Translations under genes and position numbers: made by a program
Part shown: piece by piece, positions 28,221 through 38,075 of the stretch
Numbering within the stretch: position 1 is the stretch's first letter
How the letters are laid out: each line of letters begins with the position of its first letter
The notes under the pieces: generated by a model
Told to the model about the DNA's origin: nothing
Databases searched by the model: none
The model's input: only the letters and a program-made list of their open reading frames with translations
Virus record (IMG/VR): IMGVR_UViG_3300006914_000005
Span: 1 to 47,350 of that record
DNA: 47,350 bases
Strand: one strand, 5' to 3'
DNA from: a virus

Positions 28221-30686
28221 CTATTTGTATTCCTTGCCGCGGTAGAACTGTTTGAACAGACCGTACCACTGCGGGTACTTCGCGCTGAACGCGCGCGGGT
28301 TGAGCATGTACTGCGCGCCGAGTTCGGCGAACATCTCATTAAGTCCGCGCTCGCGCTTGTCGGGGTACTGATTGGCAAACGCGATAACGGCCTTCGGAAT
28401 CGTGGCGATTACCTGTTGCTCTGCGGCGGCTCCACCCGTTTGGCGTGCCTTGACGGCAGACGTTATCGCCGACATAACCATTTGCCCAAACGCCGCGCGT
28501 TGCTCTGGCGTCAGATCCTTTTGATAGACGGCGTGGTTAACTTCGTGCGCCCAAGTTCCTGGCTCGTCTGTGCCTTCTCTGCCGATGGAGATAGTGTTCG
28601 CGATGTGGGTAGGATTGTCTGGCGAGTTCTGATTGTCGGCTGCCTGTTTGGCGCGCGCCGCCCTTTCGAACTCCAACCCGTAAAGCCCACGAAAATCCTT
28701 GGGAACGGTACCAGGAAGCGGAGCGCCGTATATCACGGCGCGCGCGTTCTTGAAATGCTCTGGCAGCAAGGTTGACGGCGGGACCGCAACGGGAAACTGC
28801 CTCGGCGCGCCATCTGGCCGCGTCCGATGCATAAACATCGCGTCGTTCTCGTCACGCTCGCCATGGAGCGGGAACTCCACTTCCGAGCCGGTGCGCCGCG
28901 GGTACGTGCCGCCTTCCGTTCCCGTCGGATTGCCGCGAATGATGTTCGTCAACGTATTGTGCTGTTGCTGGTAGTCGTTCTTGGCGTTAAGAATGTCAAG
29001 CACGGATGCAGTCAGCGGACGCGACGCGGTGCGCATGCCGGAGGCGCCCTTCACGAGGCCAGCGCCGACGCCCATGCCGAACATCTTTCCGCCAACGCGC
29101 GCAGCCGCTTCGACGGGATGACCCGTAGCTACGAGCATCCAATCGGTCAACGTGAGCACCTGCTGCCGCGCTTCGACAGGCACGCGGCGGACCATGGCCT
29201 GCTCAAGCGGCATGAGATCACTCAGTTGTTTGTTGATGGCCTGCACATCAACGCCTGCCGTCGCCGCAACAGTCTCAATATCGCCGCGCAGATATCCGAA
29301 AATGAGGTTGGAAACACGCTCCATTCCTCTGTCGCCCGCCTGTTTGCCGTACTCCCATGCCCCTGCGAGCCCAGCCGCACGTTTCGCGTTTTGTGCATCA
29401 TCTAACGGCACGATCGGGCCGTGTTCCAGGTTGGCGTAATGCGCGCGGTATTGAGCAATCGCTGCCTTCGCCTGCTGCATCTCGACTGGAGTCATGTGGG
29501 TAGCGTTGGCGGATATCGCCGCTTCGGCGCGATCGACAGCCGATGCCAGATCCACCTTTGGGCCGGGTATCTTGGAAAGATGAATCGCGTTGGCGAGATC
29601 CGGGTATTGCTGCGCAACGTCCTCTGGTATCTCTCGGCCTGCCTTGATCGCCTCGATAACTTCCGCGCGATGCGCTGCGGCGCCTGCTGCGCGCTGAGCT
29701 GCGGTGTTTGCAACCGTCGCGCCGCCACCGACGCCAGCGCCAGGCAATGCGGGCTGAGTGGTGACGCGAGTGCTCGCGTCAAACACGTTAGCGGCGGCGC
29801 CCTGGGCTGACGGCTGAATCGCCTCACCCGCGTTACTTGCACGAAGTTGTGTCCGCAGATCGCTGGCGAGCGACGTGATCTTCTGCTGCGTAGCGTCGAG
29901 CGTTCCGCCGAGCGTCGGACGTGCTACGCCATACGTGTTCAACCTGTCGATCATCGCTAGCGGCGCTTCTGATGCTCGTGACGCACCGCGCGCAACATCT
30001 TTCGCGCTGAGTCCTACGGCGCGCGCTTGGAACTTCAGGCCAAGCCATTTAGCGCCTGCCGCCGTACCTTCGATGAGTGGGCCTAGGACGCCGCCTCCTA
30101 CGGCGGCAATCGCCGTATCAGTGTTGCTCCCACCTTGCGCTTTTTGGACGGCTGCCGCCGATGTGGCACCGGCTGCGGCTCTGCCAACCACAGAGAGGAC
30201 ACGTGGAACCTTGGTCGCGCCAGTAGCCGCTCTCGCAGCACCGGTCAGCGCGCCCTCTCCGGCCATGTACTCTCCAGCGTTCTCTTCCAGCTTGCCAGCC
30301 TGCTCGCCCCATGTCTGCGTTTGCAGCGCACTTTCGATGTTCGGATCGCGGATCGTCTCGGCAGGCTTCCCCTGCACTGCGTTCGCGACACCCTTGTAGA
30401 TGTTGTAGGCGGTGCCAGCCGCGCCTTTCGCGAAACCGAGCATATTGTCAGCAGGGTTGATGAGCGATGTGACATTGCGCGCCGTGGACGGCTTTGGAGG
30501 TGGCGGAACGGACGGAGGCGTGAATTTGAAGTCCTCTGGCTTCGCAGGCATGTAGGTGAATGGAACGCGCGTCGGCTTGCTCGTATCAACCCACTCGTCG
30601 CTCGGCGCCGACAGGATCGGTGACTGCGTCTGTGCCTGAATCGGCACGGGCTGTCCAACGTCAACCCAATCGTCTACGGGTCCCAT
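28221..30686 (-). CDS. Internal virion (ejection) protein with C-terminal zincin domain
   Basis: An 821-residue protein. It begins with two copies of a D-[DE]-W-V-D motif segment, a disordered Pro-rich stretch, then Ala/Gly-rich helices with hydrophobic runs (about 75-600), as in podovirus ejection proteins that enter the cell with DNA. Near residues 712-718 lies WAHEVNH, an HExxH zinc site (His714, Glu715, His718), and 66 residues later NEMFAELGAQY offers Glu784 as third ligand, giving a gluzincin-like site. This peptidase could process host or virion proteins during entry. It overlaps the upstream gene by 13 bases. Confidence 0.75.
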   Translation of the reverse strand: MGPVDDWVDVGQPVPIQAQTQSPILSAPSDEWVDTSKPTRVPFTYMPAKPEDFKFTPPSVPPPPKPSTARNVTSLINPADNMLGFAKGAAGTAYNIYKGVANAVQGKPAETIRDPNIESALQTQTWGEQAGKLEENAGEYMAGEGALTGAARAATGATKVPRVLSVVGRAAAGATSAAAVQKAQGGSNTDTAIAAVGGGVLGPLIEGTAAGAKWLGLKFQARAVGLSAKDVARGASRASEAPLAMIDRLNTYGVARPTLGGTLDATQQKITSLASDLRTQLRASNAGEAIQPSAQGAAANVFDASTRVTTQPALPGAGVGGGATVANTAAQRAAGAAAHRAEVIEAIKAGREIPEDVAQQYPDLANAIHLSKIPGPKVDLASAVDRAEAAISANATHMTPVEMQQAKAAIAQYRAHYANLEHGPIVPLDDAQNAKRAAGLAGAWEYGKQAGDRGMERVSNLIFGYLRGDIETVAATAGVDVQAINKQLSDLMPLEQAMVRRVPVEARQQVLTLTDWMLVATGHPVEAAARVGGKMFGMGVGAGLVKGASGMRTASRPLTASVLDILNAKNDYQQQHNTLTNIIRGNPTGTEGGTYPRRTGSEVEFPLHGERDENDAMFMHRTRPDGAPRQFPVAVPPSTLLPEHFKNARAVIYGAPLPGTVPKDFRGLYGLEFERAARAKQAADNQNSPDNPTHIANTISIGREGTDEPGTWAHEVNHAVYQKDLTPEQRAAFGQMVMSAITSAVKARQTGGAAAEQQVIATIPKAVIAFANQYPDKRERGLNEMFAELGAQYMLNPRAFSAKYPQWYGLFKQFYRGKEYK

Positions 30687-32104
30687 GTCGTCCCGCCATC
30701 ATCAGAGTAAACAGTGCGCGTCTCTCCAGTCCTTTTATTGCGCTGTTCCTTTTGCAGCCGATTCTTTTGAGATGGGGCGCGCGGCTGCGTAGTGCCGCTG
30801 AACTGATTCACGGCTGTGCCGTACGTGCCCATCTGGTTGACGAGCGCGCTGCGTTTGGAAGTCAAGAACGAGCGGACCTGTTCCAGAGCGCCCTTGAACT
30901 GTTCTGGCGACAGAGTCGGATCAGTCATATCGAGGCCGAGTTGCCGCGTCATGTCGGTTGCTGAGCCAAAACCGAGCGCCCCGGAAATCTCGTCGCCGAG
31001 CGCCTTTTGGGCGACAACGAAATTCGAGTACGACACGCCGCCGAGTTTCACGCCGCCTTTCATGACAATCCCGTTGACGGCTTGAATGCCGGTGCGTGCC
31101 GCATCGTCAGAGACGCGGATCGCATCGTCGAGGCGAGACAGTGCGTTATCGGCGGATGAAACCTGTTGCCGAATTTTGGGATTGCTGGCGAACTGGTAGC
31201 CGAGTTCAAACTTCGAAACATCAAAGTTCGGGTTTAGATCGCGAGCCTTGTCGTAGATCGCCATCTTTTGCTTCGCGTCGCCGAACCCGCGGTTCTTGAA
31301 GTCCCTGAACGGCAGCACGCCATACGCAATATCCTGAGCGACGCGGAATGCCGGCGTGCCAGGCTGGACGCCGTTCGCTTGCCCCTGCGCGGTGGCGGCG
31401 AGAGAATTCGCCCGCGCAACCTTTTCCTTTGCGCTCGCCCTAGCTTCCGTGGCTCGGCCCTTCGCTTCATCTGCCTGAGCAATGCGCAACGGTCCCTCGG
31501 TTTTCTCTTTGAGAACCGTCGCGGCATCCGGTGCGATCTTCGTCTCGACTTTAGCGGCTTGCATCTCATCGGGCGACGGCGGCTTGCTTGAGAAACGCCC
31601 GCCAAGCACATCGGCTAACTGCTCCTGGTTGTACGGCGCGGTCCCGGCGCTCTGTGGGTTAAAGGTAATGGCCGCATCGGTGCGGTTCGGGGCTCCGCCG
31701 ATCATGCGCCCCGCTGCGCCAGAGCGGATCTGCGTCTGCTGCTGCTGGAGCGCGTTCTCCTGCATACGGAGCGTGTTTTTGGCCTGCTGAAAGTCGCTGA
31801 GCGGCAAGGTGCTGATATCGGGGATGAACTTCGCAGCTTCCGGGTCGCGGCGTTGTAACTCGGCGTACGCCCGCCCCCACGCCTGCGGATCAGAGTCGGC
31901 ATTCAGGAGTACAGTGCGTACCGCCTCGGCGCGCGACTTCGCCTGCTCCGATGCCGTCTTCTGAGTCGCCGTGTCCTGTTGGCTCTTGACGAGCATCTGC
32001 GCGCGGTCGTTCTCATCTGACTGCTCTTGCTCGCGACGCAAAACGTCAGCGAGTCCGCCAACGGCGTCAGAGAGGCGAGGTCCAGAGTGCTCGATGATTT
32101 GCAT
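30674..32104 (-). CDS. Internal virion protein, helical
   Basis: A 476-residue protein, mostly helical and rich in Gln, Ala, Glu and Lys (REQEQSDENDRAQMLVKSQQ; TEARASAKEKVARANSLAAT), with a C-terminal domain containing RLDDAIRVSDDAARTGIQAV and a basic tail. Size, composition and its place directly before the 821-residue protein fit a podovirus core or ejection protein. No enzymatic motif was seen. Confidence 0.65.
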   Translation of the reverse strand: MQIIEHSGPRLSDAVGGLADVLRREQEQSDENDRAQMLVKSQQDTATQKTASEQAKSRAEAVRTVLLNADSDPQAWGRAYAELQRRDPEAAKFIPDISTLPLSDFQQAKNTLRMQENALQQQQTQIRSGAAGRMIGGAPNRTDAAITFNPQSAGTAPYNQEQLADVLGGRFSSKPPSPDEMQAAKVETKIAPDAATVLKEKTEGPLRIAQADEAKGRATEARASAKEKVARANSLAATAQGQANGVQPGTPAFRVAQDIAYGVLPFRDFKNRGFGDAKQKMAIYDKARDLNPNFDVSKFELGYQFASNPKIRQQVSSADNALSRLDDAIRVSDDAARTGIQAVNGIVMKGGVKLGGVSYSNFVVAQKALGDEISGALGFGSATDMTRQLGLDMTDPTLSPEQFKGALEQVRSFLTSKRSALVNQMGTYGTAVNQFSGTTQPRAPSQKNRLQKEQRNKRTGETRTVYSDDGGTTWDP

Positions 32105-32108
32105 GGCG

Positions 32109-34493
32109 TTATGGCTTCACGTAGGCCGAGGGTTGCAGGCCGAGCGCTCCGATAATTGCGAGAGCGTCATTTGGGTTCATACCTGAATTCATGAGAAATC
32201 CGAGCGCGGTGTAATAGTTCTGCTGTCCCGAAGTGTAGAGATCAGCCTGCAATTTACCCCAATTGTATTTGTCTTGCAGATCGGTTTCGTAGCGCTGTTG
32301 CGAGAGCTGAGCGGATACATTCGCCCGACTCGTAGCGGCGCCGATCTCGGCGGCTGCCTTGGATGCTGCGGCAGACATGGCTGCGGCGTCGTACTGCTTA
32401 TCGGCGGAATACTGAACGCCCTTAAGCCGTAACTCTTCGATGTACCGCTGCAACAGATCGTTCTTATCGATGCCGTACTTCTGAACGGTATCGGACGCCG
32501 AAGAGTTGAGCCAACGCTGCAACTGGTCGTTTGTTTGAATGCCGAAGCGCTGCGTCAAGTCCTGCATCTGCGCAATGGCGAGTTGCTGTTGCCTATTGAG
32601 AGCGGATTCGGTGTGCTCCGCGAGTTGTGCGCCCTGCTGCGCGGACAGGTTCGATTCCCCGCGGGCCAGCGACTCATTGAAACCGCCAGAGTTGATTTGC
32701 CCGGTTAGAGCGGCTTGGGCCCTAAGCGTTCGGGCCAAGTCCTGCTGTTGCTGCGAAAAGAGCGGCCCATAGAGCGTCCGCGTCACTGCCGACATGTCGA
32801 TCGGCTGCGCCGTCGAGGTAACCGTTGGCGGTGGCGGGGGCGGCGTAGTAGTCGGCGGTCCTGACTCAGGTGGTGGCGTGGTCGTTGGAGGCGGTGTCGT
32901 ACTCGGCGGTGGCGTTGTTGACGGCGGCGGTGCGGTGGCGGGAGGTGGCGTTGTGCCAGCAGGCGGCGGCGCGTTCTGCTGAATGAGGGCGCCATTCTCA
33001 CCGCGCCGTCCTTTGAGGTAGTCGATTTGCGAAGCGGTGAGCCCCATGGCCGCGAGGTCCGCATCCGTCATTGACTTCCACGCCTCGGCCTGTTTTTGAA
33101 AGCCTGTGCCGCCAGCCTGGATTGAAGCTAAAAGTTTCGAGATTTCGCTCTGCGCCTGAGCGTCTGTGATCTGCCCTGGCGTGTTGCCCCACGTCATGCC
33201 CGCGTTGGTCCGCGGATCTTGCCACGAGTAGAGGTTCTGCCCGCCGCCACGTCGATTCCAGTCGTACCACAGGCCGAAGTCAACCCCACCGTTCGCCTGA
33301 GCCTTGTTCGCAGGATCAGCGGCCCACTCGCGATAGGCGTTCACGTCGTCGGCGGTGACGTTTTCATATCCGCGGAAGGCTGCGTACCACTTAGCCGCAA
33401 TCTCTGGATCTCCGGCGTCGCCTACGGGACGCATCGGCGAGTTCTGCCTGCGGTTCTGGTCCCACCATTCGGCGAAGTTGAGCGGTGATCCGGATGTGCG
33501 GTACTCGACGACGTCTGTGGCTGTCACGCCGCGGTAGTCACCGTTCGGACCTGTAAAGGTTCGATACCACGCCGCCGCACGCATCGGATCTTCCGTGCCG
33601 TAGAGCGGGCTATTCACGTCGGGACGCGGCATCCCTGTGTATTCATTCTTCGTCGGTGGCGGTGGACCACCTTTGTGCGGGAACGGGCCAGGACTCGGCA
33701 ACGGCCCTTCATAATTGGAGGGCGGAGGAGTCGTGGTTGGCGGCGGCGGTGGCGTCGTCACAGGAGTTGTGCCTGGCGGGGTCGTGACTGGTGGCGGCGG
33801 TGTAGAACCATCTCCCCCACCGTTTCCGCCATCCCCGCCGCCAATCGGGCGATCTCCTGGCCCGCCGATGTTGGTAAGCGGCTTGAGCCATTCGTGGTTA
33901 CCAGCGCTAGCAGGATCGGTTGTGCTGGCGGCGATCATCGAAGGGATGTCCATCCCCGTGCCGCTCTGGTTCGGCTGTCCTGGGGCAACTCCTGGGCCCG
34001 TGGCTGGAGGCATCGCGCTCGGCGGCATCGAAGCGTCGGAGGAAAGAGAGCTAACTGGTGGCTGCCATCCCGGCGCGCCGATTCCGGAGCTGACAGCGGC
34101 CGGCTGGATCTCTGGAATCGGCGGGATCTGATCCGTCGCTGGCGGCTGGAGTGTTGGCGTGCTGCCGGTCAAAAAGCTGGCAAGGGATTGCTGCGTGACG
34201 CCAGTCGGGGCGCTAGTCTGCGGTGCTGAGGCTCCTGTTGATAGCAGGCGGGCCAAGTCGTTGACGGGCGCGGGCTGCGCGGGTTTCTGGAGTGGCTTTT
34301 TGACCGGCCAGTTAAGCGACGCATTGCGAAACATTTCGTACGCGTCAGTGCTGCCGCGGCGGTTCTGCTGCTGGTTCGCGACGGCGCCCGGCGTGTTCGC
34401 GCCTTCCTGACCGTAGAGCTGATCCGAGTATGGCTTGTCGCTGTACTCGGACGGATTGGAATAGCTGTTCGTGTTGTAGTTAAGTCCAGCCAT
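32109..34493 (-). CDS. Large virion protein with Pro/Thr linkers
   Basis: A 794-residue protein. The N-terminal 270 residues are disordered (Asn/Ser/Pro-rich, including TTPPPPPTTTPPP); residues about 290-520 contain repeated units of the kind RAAAWYRTFTGPNGDYRGVT and AAKWYAAFRGYENVTADDVN; then a second Pro-Thr linker and a C-terminal Gln-rich helical domain (LFSQQQQDLARTLRAQAALT). ATG 34493 follows AGAGGG. Its place between tail and ejection genes suggests an internal core protein. The C-terminal helices resemble the ejection-protein type. Confidence 0.6.
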   Translation of the reverse strand: MAGLNYNTNSYSNPSEYSDKPYSDQLYGQEGANTPGAVANQQQNRRGSTDAYEMFRNASLNWPVKKPLQKPAQPAPVNDLARLLSTGASAPQTSAPTGVTQQSLASFLTGSTPTLQPPATDQIPPIPEIQPAAVSSGIGAPGWQPPVSSLSSDASMPPSAMPPATGPGVAPGQPNQSGTGMDIPSMIAASTTDPASAGNHEWLKPLTNIGGPGDRPIGGGDGGNGGGDGSTPPPPVTTPPGTTPVTTPPPPPTTTPPPSNYEGPLPSPGPFPHKGGPPPPTKNEYTGMPRPDVNSPLYGTEDPMRAAAWYRTFTGPNGDYRGVTATDVVEYRTSGSPLNFAEWWDQNRRQNSPMRPVGDAGDPEIAAKWYAAFRGYENVTADDVNAYREWAADPANKAQANGGVDFGLWYDWNRRGGGQNLYSWQDPRTNAGMTWGNTPGQITDAQAQSEISKLLASIQAGGTGFQKQAEAWKSMTDADLAAMGLTASQIDYLKGRRGENGALIQQNAPPPAGTTPPPATAPPPSTTPPPSTTPPPTTTPPPESGPPTTTPPPPPPTVTSTAQPIDMSAVTRTLYGPLFSQQQQDLARTLRAQAALTGQINSGGFNESLARGESNLSAQQGAQLAEHTESALNRQQQLAIAQMQDLTQRFGIQTNDQLQRWLNSSASDTVQKYGIDKNDLLQRYIEELRLKGVQYSADKQYDAAAMSAAASKAAAEIGAATSRANVSAQLSQQRYETDLQDKYNWGKLQADLYTSGQQNYYTALGFLMNSGMNPNDALAIIGALGLQPSAYVKP

Positions 34494-35446
34494 CACACCC
34501 TCTGCCCGCTACCGCCACGTCCGAACGGAGTCCCATAACCAGGTGCGCCAATGCGCGCGGAGGGATCACCGTTGCCGCCGTAAAAGTCGTCGTAATTCAG
34601 GCCATAACCAAAGCCGGGTTGGCCTATCCCTTGGCCTTCTGGTGTCCCCGCGCCATTGTTCTGCAACCCTCGCATCTGATTCGATAGGAACGTTTGACCG
34701 GCGAGTTGCTGAGGCGTGGTCTGAAGAATTGGATGGCCGTCAATTGAGAGCCGATAGCGCATAGGCCCGTAGAAGCTTCCGAAGGACTGCCCATTTGGCT
34801 CAAGAGTTCCACCGCTCACGTCGTTATGGCGCAACGGCAGCGTAGGGACTTCCTTATTCTCATCCCCTATGTGGAGTGCTCGCTTGGCGAGGTTCCATGC
34901 GGCAGTCAAGGCCATGCCTGGAGTCGCGCTGATGATCGCGTTCACGGCATTCACTGCCTGCGGTCCATACCGCTTAATGTCGTCCCATGTGACGTTGTGG
35001 GCCGTGCCGCTAGGGTCCGGCCAATTACCAAATGGATCTCCAGACGAGCCAGCGGGCGAAGTCATATGGCCGAATGGATCTCCGGCAACGCCGTTCGTGG
35101 GAGCGCCGGCGCTTGTCGGAGTTGAAGTCGGCGGCGGCGTAGTGCCGGACGGCTTCGCCGCGCCGCTGATGATCTTACTCAAGTCCTCGTAGGACATGTG
35201 CTGTCCAGGCGTGAAGCCTACGTCACCGCGCTTCAGAGCATTGATATCCAGCGTGGCGGGGTGACCGAGATCGTACGCGAGGATTGGGGTGTATGCCGTC
35301 TGCGACGGGGTGTTGTCGAGCATGCGATTGACGCGGTCCCACATCGCCTTCTGCTCTGGCGTCAGTGGTGGCATTACGAAGTTGCCGTGCCGCTGCGACT
35401 CGCGCACCTGCATAATGAACTTCGCCCAATCGAGAATCGTCGGCAT
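34493..35446 (-). CDS. Virion-associated hypothetical protein
   Basis: A 317-residue protein: helical N-terminus (LDWAKFIMQVRESQRHGNFV), a Pro/Thr linker, repeated GDPFGxMxxP-like units (GDPFGHMTSPAGSSGDPFGN), a short hydrophobic helical segment (AVNAIISATPGMALTAAWNL), and a Gly/Pro/Tyr-rich C-terminus. Coupled by overlap to neighbours on both sides. Probably a minor tail or internal protein; no family recognised. Confidence 0.55.
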   Translation of the reverse strand: MPTILDWAKFIMQVRESQRHGNFVMPPLTPEQKAMWDRVNRMLDNTPSQTAYTPILAYDLGHPATLDINALKRGDVGFTPGQHMSYEDLSKIISGAAKPSGTTPPPTSTPTSAGAPTNGVAGDPFGHMTSPAGSSGDPFGNWPDPSGTAHNVTWDDIKRYGPQAVNAVNAIISATPGMALTAAWNLAKRALHIGDENKEVPTLPLRHNDVSGGTLEPNGQSFGSFYGPMRYRLSIDGHPILQTTPQQLAGQTFLSNQMRGLQNNGAGTPEGQGIGQPGFGYGLNYDDFYGGNGDPSARIGAPGYGTPFGRGGSGQRV

Positions 35447-35745
35447 CAGATGCTCTCCACGAACACACGGTACTGTCCTGCTGCGGTCGCATGAAACACG
35501 ACGACCTTGTCCGTCCAGGATTTCATGTCAGCTTCGTCCGCCCACCATCGACCGCTAACCATCGGCTGCACGTCGATCATGTCAGGCTTCACACCGAGAT
35601 TATGCGTCACAACGACCTGTCCTGGCGAACTAGGACACGAACCGACAAATGGTCCGATCTTTTCCGGCACGCGGCGTAAGTTTCTCGCCATGACAGTGCT
35701 GATGCCCTGCGCTGTCATGAGATCGATCGAAACGACGCGTTTCAT
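35446..35745 (-). CDS. Small virion-region protein
   Basis: A 99-residue beta-rich protein (PFVGSCPSSPGQVVVTHNLG, VKPDMIDVQPMVSGRWW and VVVFHATAAGQYRVFVES) that looks like a small Ig-like or fibre-head domain. ATGA-coupled to the tail-hub gene before it. It may decorate the tail; evidence is by position and fold impression only. Confidence 0.55.
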   Translation of the reverse strand: MKRVVSIDLMTAQGISTVMARNLRRVPEKIGPFVGSCPSSPGQVVVTHNLGVKPDMIDVQPMVSGRWWADEADMKSWTDKVVVFHATAAGQYRVFVESI

Positions 35746-38075
35746 AGGTTGCTACCTACCTGCGTCGGCTGAGTGAACGGCCACAGGCCGCCGAGAAGTT
35801 CGATAAGCGCGTCGCACTTTGAAACGGAGAACGCCGCCTTGCCCATGTTACCGGTGTGCGTGAACTTCGGCATGACAGAGATTCCGCTCTGAAATACTGG
35901 AAATGGCACGCGCGGCACGCTCAGATCGATGCGCACATCTAAAAACTTCGTGAACGTCTTACCTCGGTCAAACGAGATCCAGCACGTCGTTTCGTCACCG
36001 GCCTGTGATGCCGTCGCCATGTGGTACAGACCGAGTTCGTGCAGCGCGAGTTCGAATTGCTGTGAGAACAGCTCTATGGGCTTGGGAATGAACTCGGCGG
36101 TTCCGGCCAGAAGTGCCGCAGTATTGTCGATCACGTCCTTTTGCGTAAGCGCGGTGTCGAGACGCGTGAGCCCGTATCCTGTGTCTCCGCTCCGGTTGAA
36201 TGCCGCCTGCACCTTGCGCGTGTTAGGGTTGTAGAGCAATGCCGAGAATTCGGCGGCGTTCGCCACGTCGTGAATCGACCATGCTGGAGGACGCTCACCG
36301 AAGCCGAGCGAAAAGCAGAACGCCTTTCCCTTTTGTGTGCAGAGCCACAGATCGCGCTTGTTCTCATCCATCGACGCAAACGGCTTATTGAACTGGTTCT
36401 GAAATTCGATCCAGTCCGAGCCTTTGATCATCACCGTCTCGCGCATGGCATCGCCGCAGAACGGCACGGGATCATTGCCTACCTTCATGCGGTAGCATTC
36501 TTCGTCGGCAACGAAAAACAACTCGTTTTCGAAGATCGTCCACGCCAGTGAGTCGATAATGCCGAATCCGACAAGTGGGTCAGTTTCCGGCAGAATCGGC
36601 GTATCTGGATCGTCGGTCAGCTTGAACGTCCACAACCCTCTGCGCTTCGACAGAATCAGCCGCCCGCCGAGAACAAGTAGTGCAGTTGGGTAACCGGCGA
36701 CCTCTTTCGGCTGGTAATTGTTCGCGGCCCTAATTCGTGACGGTTCACTTGTTTCGGACCAGATCAGCGCATCCAAATCCACCGTGCGCGTATCAGACGA
36801 TTCGTTATTGAAGAATGGCGGGTAGAAGTCGCCGCGCGTGAACTGCTGGCCAAAGTTTGCCTTAGATGGATCTGTGTCGTTTTTGGCGTCCCGATAGGAG
36901 AAGTTTACGGCGGCGAGCGAGATGACGGGGATCGCAGAGTTGCCGAAGCTGATACGCACGTTCACATCGTAGTCATCAGGCGTCGGCGGCAATTCGGCGG
37001 GGATGTAGTGCGACACGAACGACGGAGAGTCGGTCGAATTCACCAACACTGTTTCGAGTGAGCCGAGCGTGTCCGAGCCAACGCAAACCCATGTGATGCC
37101 GTTGTCTGTAACTGTGGCGCGCAGTACAAGCGGCCATGTCGGCTCGGCGCCTCCAGTTGTCCCGGCATTCGACGCCTTGTAACGAAAGCCGTTCGAAGCG
37201 CTCGGCGTGACGAGTGCGTCTTTCGAGACGGCCATTCCCGTCTCCCATGTAGCCTTCAGCTTCACGAGCAACGTCATCGGCATGTTGTACGTGGCCGATT
37301 CCGACTGAAGATCGCAGCGGAAAACGCGACGTGCCGTTGTCGCCAGCGCAACGACGTTCTCGGTTTTGGCATAGGCCGCCGCGCCAGTTGTCGCCGTTGG
37401 CGACAGGCGCCCCACCGTTGCGGTGCCAAGCGCGATGTTTTCAGCGTCCACATTGACCAGCGTCCATTGTCCTCCAGTCGCGACATACGCCTTCGTCGTG
37501 CCCAAGAGGTTTTGCACAACAATGCGCCCATAGGCGATAAAAAGACGATCACCGAATGCCGCGATGCATTTCCCAAGGATAGGCGAGTTAAACGGTGAGA
37601 GATTGACAGCGACGCCATCGAAGACGAGCGCAGCGGACGGCGTTCCTGCGCCGTCGTCAAAAAGCGCGTACAGCTTCCCTCTGTAATTCGTCCATGAAGA
37701 TAGGCGCGCATTGGCGGGAAGCCCTGTCGTGATCGGGAATCCCTCCGTAACCCACGTCTCTCCTGAAGCGTTTTTGAGATAAAGCTTGCCGTCAGAGTCG
37801 AACGCCACGAAGCGCGTGATCTTAGAGAGATCCTCCCACAGCGCGAGTCCGGTTACGCGCATGACGCTGTCGTACACAAATGGAGGGCGCGCGTCGATCC
37901 GTGGTCCGGGGCGCATCAGCATGTTGTGCAGCTTGTAGACATATCCGTCCGGAATCGTTGATGGATCGTCCGAGACGAAGCTCCCGCCGATTGCGACCGA
38001 CACCGCCTGCGGCTCAGCGCCGATAGACGGAGGCGCGAGTCGGCGCGCCCTGGATCGAGACGACGGAATCGCCAC
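35742..38075 (-). CDS. Tail hub/nozzle-like protein
   Basis: A 777-residue, beta-rich protein with many repeated aromatic and Gly/Asp turns (TGLALWEDLSKITRFVAFDS, then GKLYLKNASGETWVTEGFPI), consistent with a propeller core as in podovirus tail nozzle proteins (P22 gp10 type). An inserted segment, GGAEPTWPLVLRATVTDNGI then TWVCVG, is a known small phage tail module. GTG 38075 has GGAGG six bases upstream, so a 62-base overlap with the adaptor gene is accepted. It follows the head-tail adaptor, as expected. Size and order favour the nozzle; the family is inferred. Confidence 0.68.
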   Translation of the reverse strand: MAIPSSRSRARRLAPPSIGAEPQAVSVAIGGSFVSDDPSTIPDGYVYKLHNMLMRPGPRIDARPPFVYDSVMRVTGLALWEDLSKITRFVAFDSDGKLYLKNASGETWVTEGFPITTGLPANARLSSWTNYRGKLYALFDDGAGTPSAALVFDGVAVNLSPFNSPILGKCIAAFGDRLFIAYGRIVVQNLLGTTKAYVATGGQWTLVNVDAENIALGTATVGRLSPTATTGAAAYAKTENVVALATTARRVFRCDLQSESATYNMPMTLLVKLKATWETGMAVSKDALVTPSASNGFRYKASNAGTTGGAEPTWPLVLRATVTDNGITWVCVGSDTLGSLETVLVNSTDSPSFVSHYIPAELPPTPDDYDVNVRISFGNSAIPVISLAAVNFSYRDAKNDTDPSKANFGQQFTRGDFYPPFFNNESSDTRTVDLDALIWSETSEPSRIRAANNYQPKEVAGYPTALLVLGGRLILSKRRGLWTFKLTDDPDTPILPETDPLVGFGIIDSLAWTIFENELFFVADEECYRMKVGNDPVPFCGDAMRETVMIKGSDWIEFQNQFNKPFASMDENKRDLWLCTQKGKAFCFSLGFGERPPAWSIHDVANAAEFSALLYNPNTRKVQAAFNRSGDTGYGLTRLDTALTQKDVIDNTAALLAGTAEFIPKPIELFSQQFELALHELGLYHMATASQAGDETTCWISFDRGKTFTKFLDVRIDLSVPRVPFPVFQSGISVMPKFTHTGNMGKAAFSVSKCDALIELLGGLWPFTQPTQVGSNL

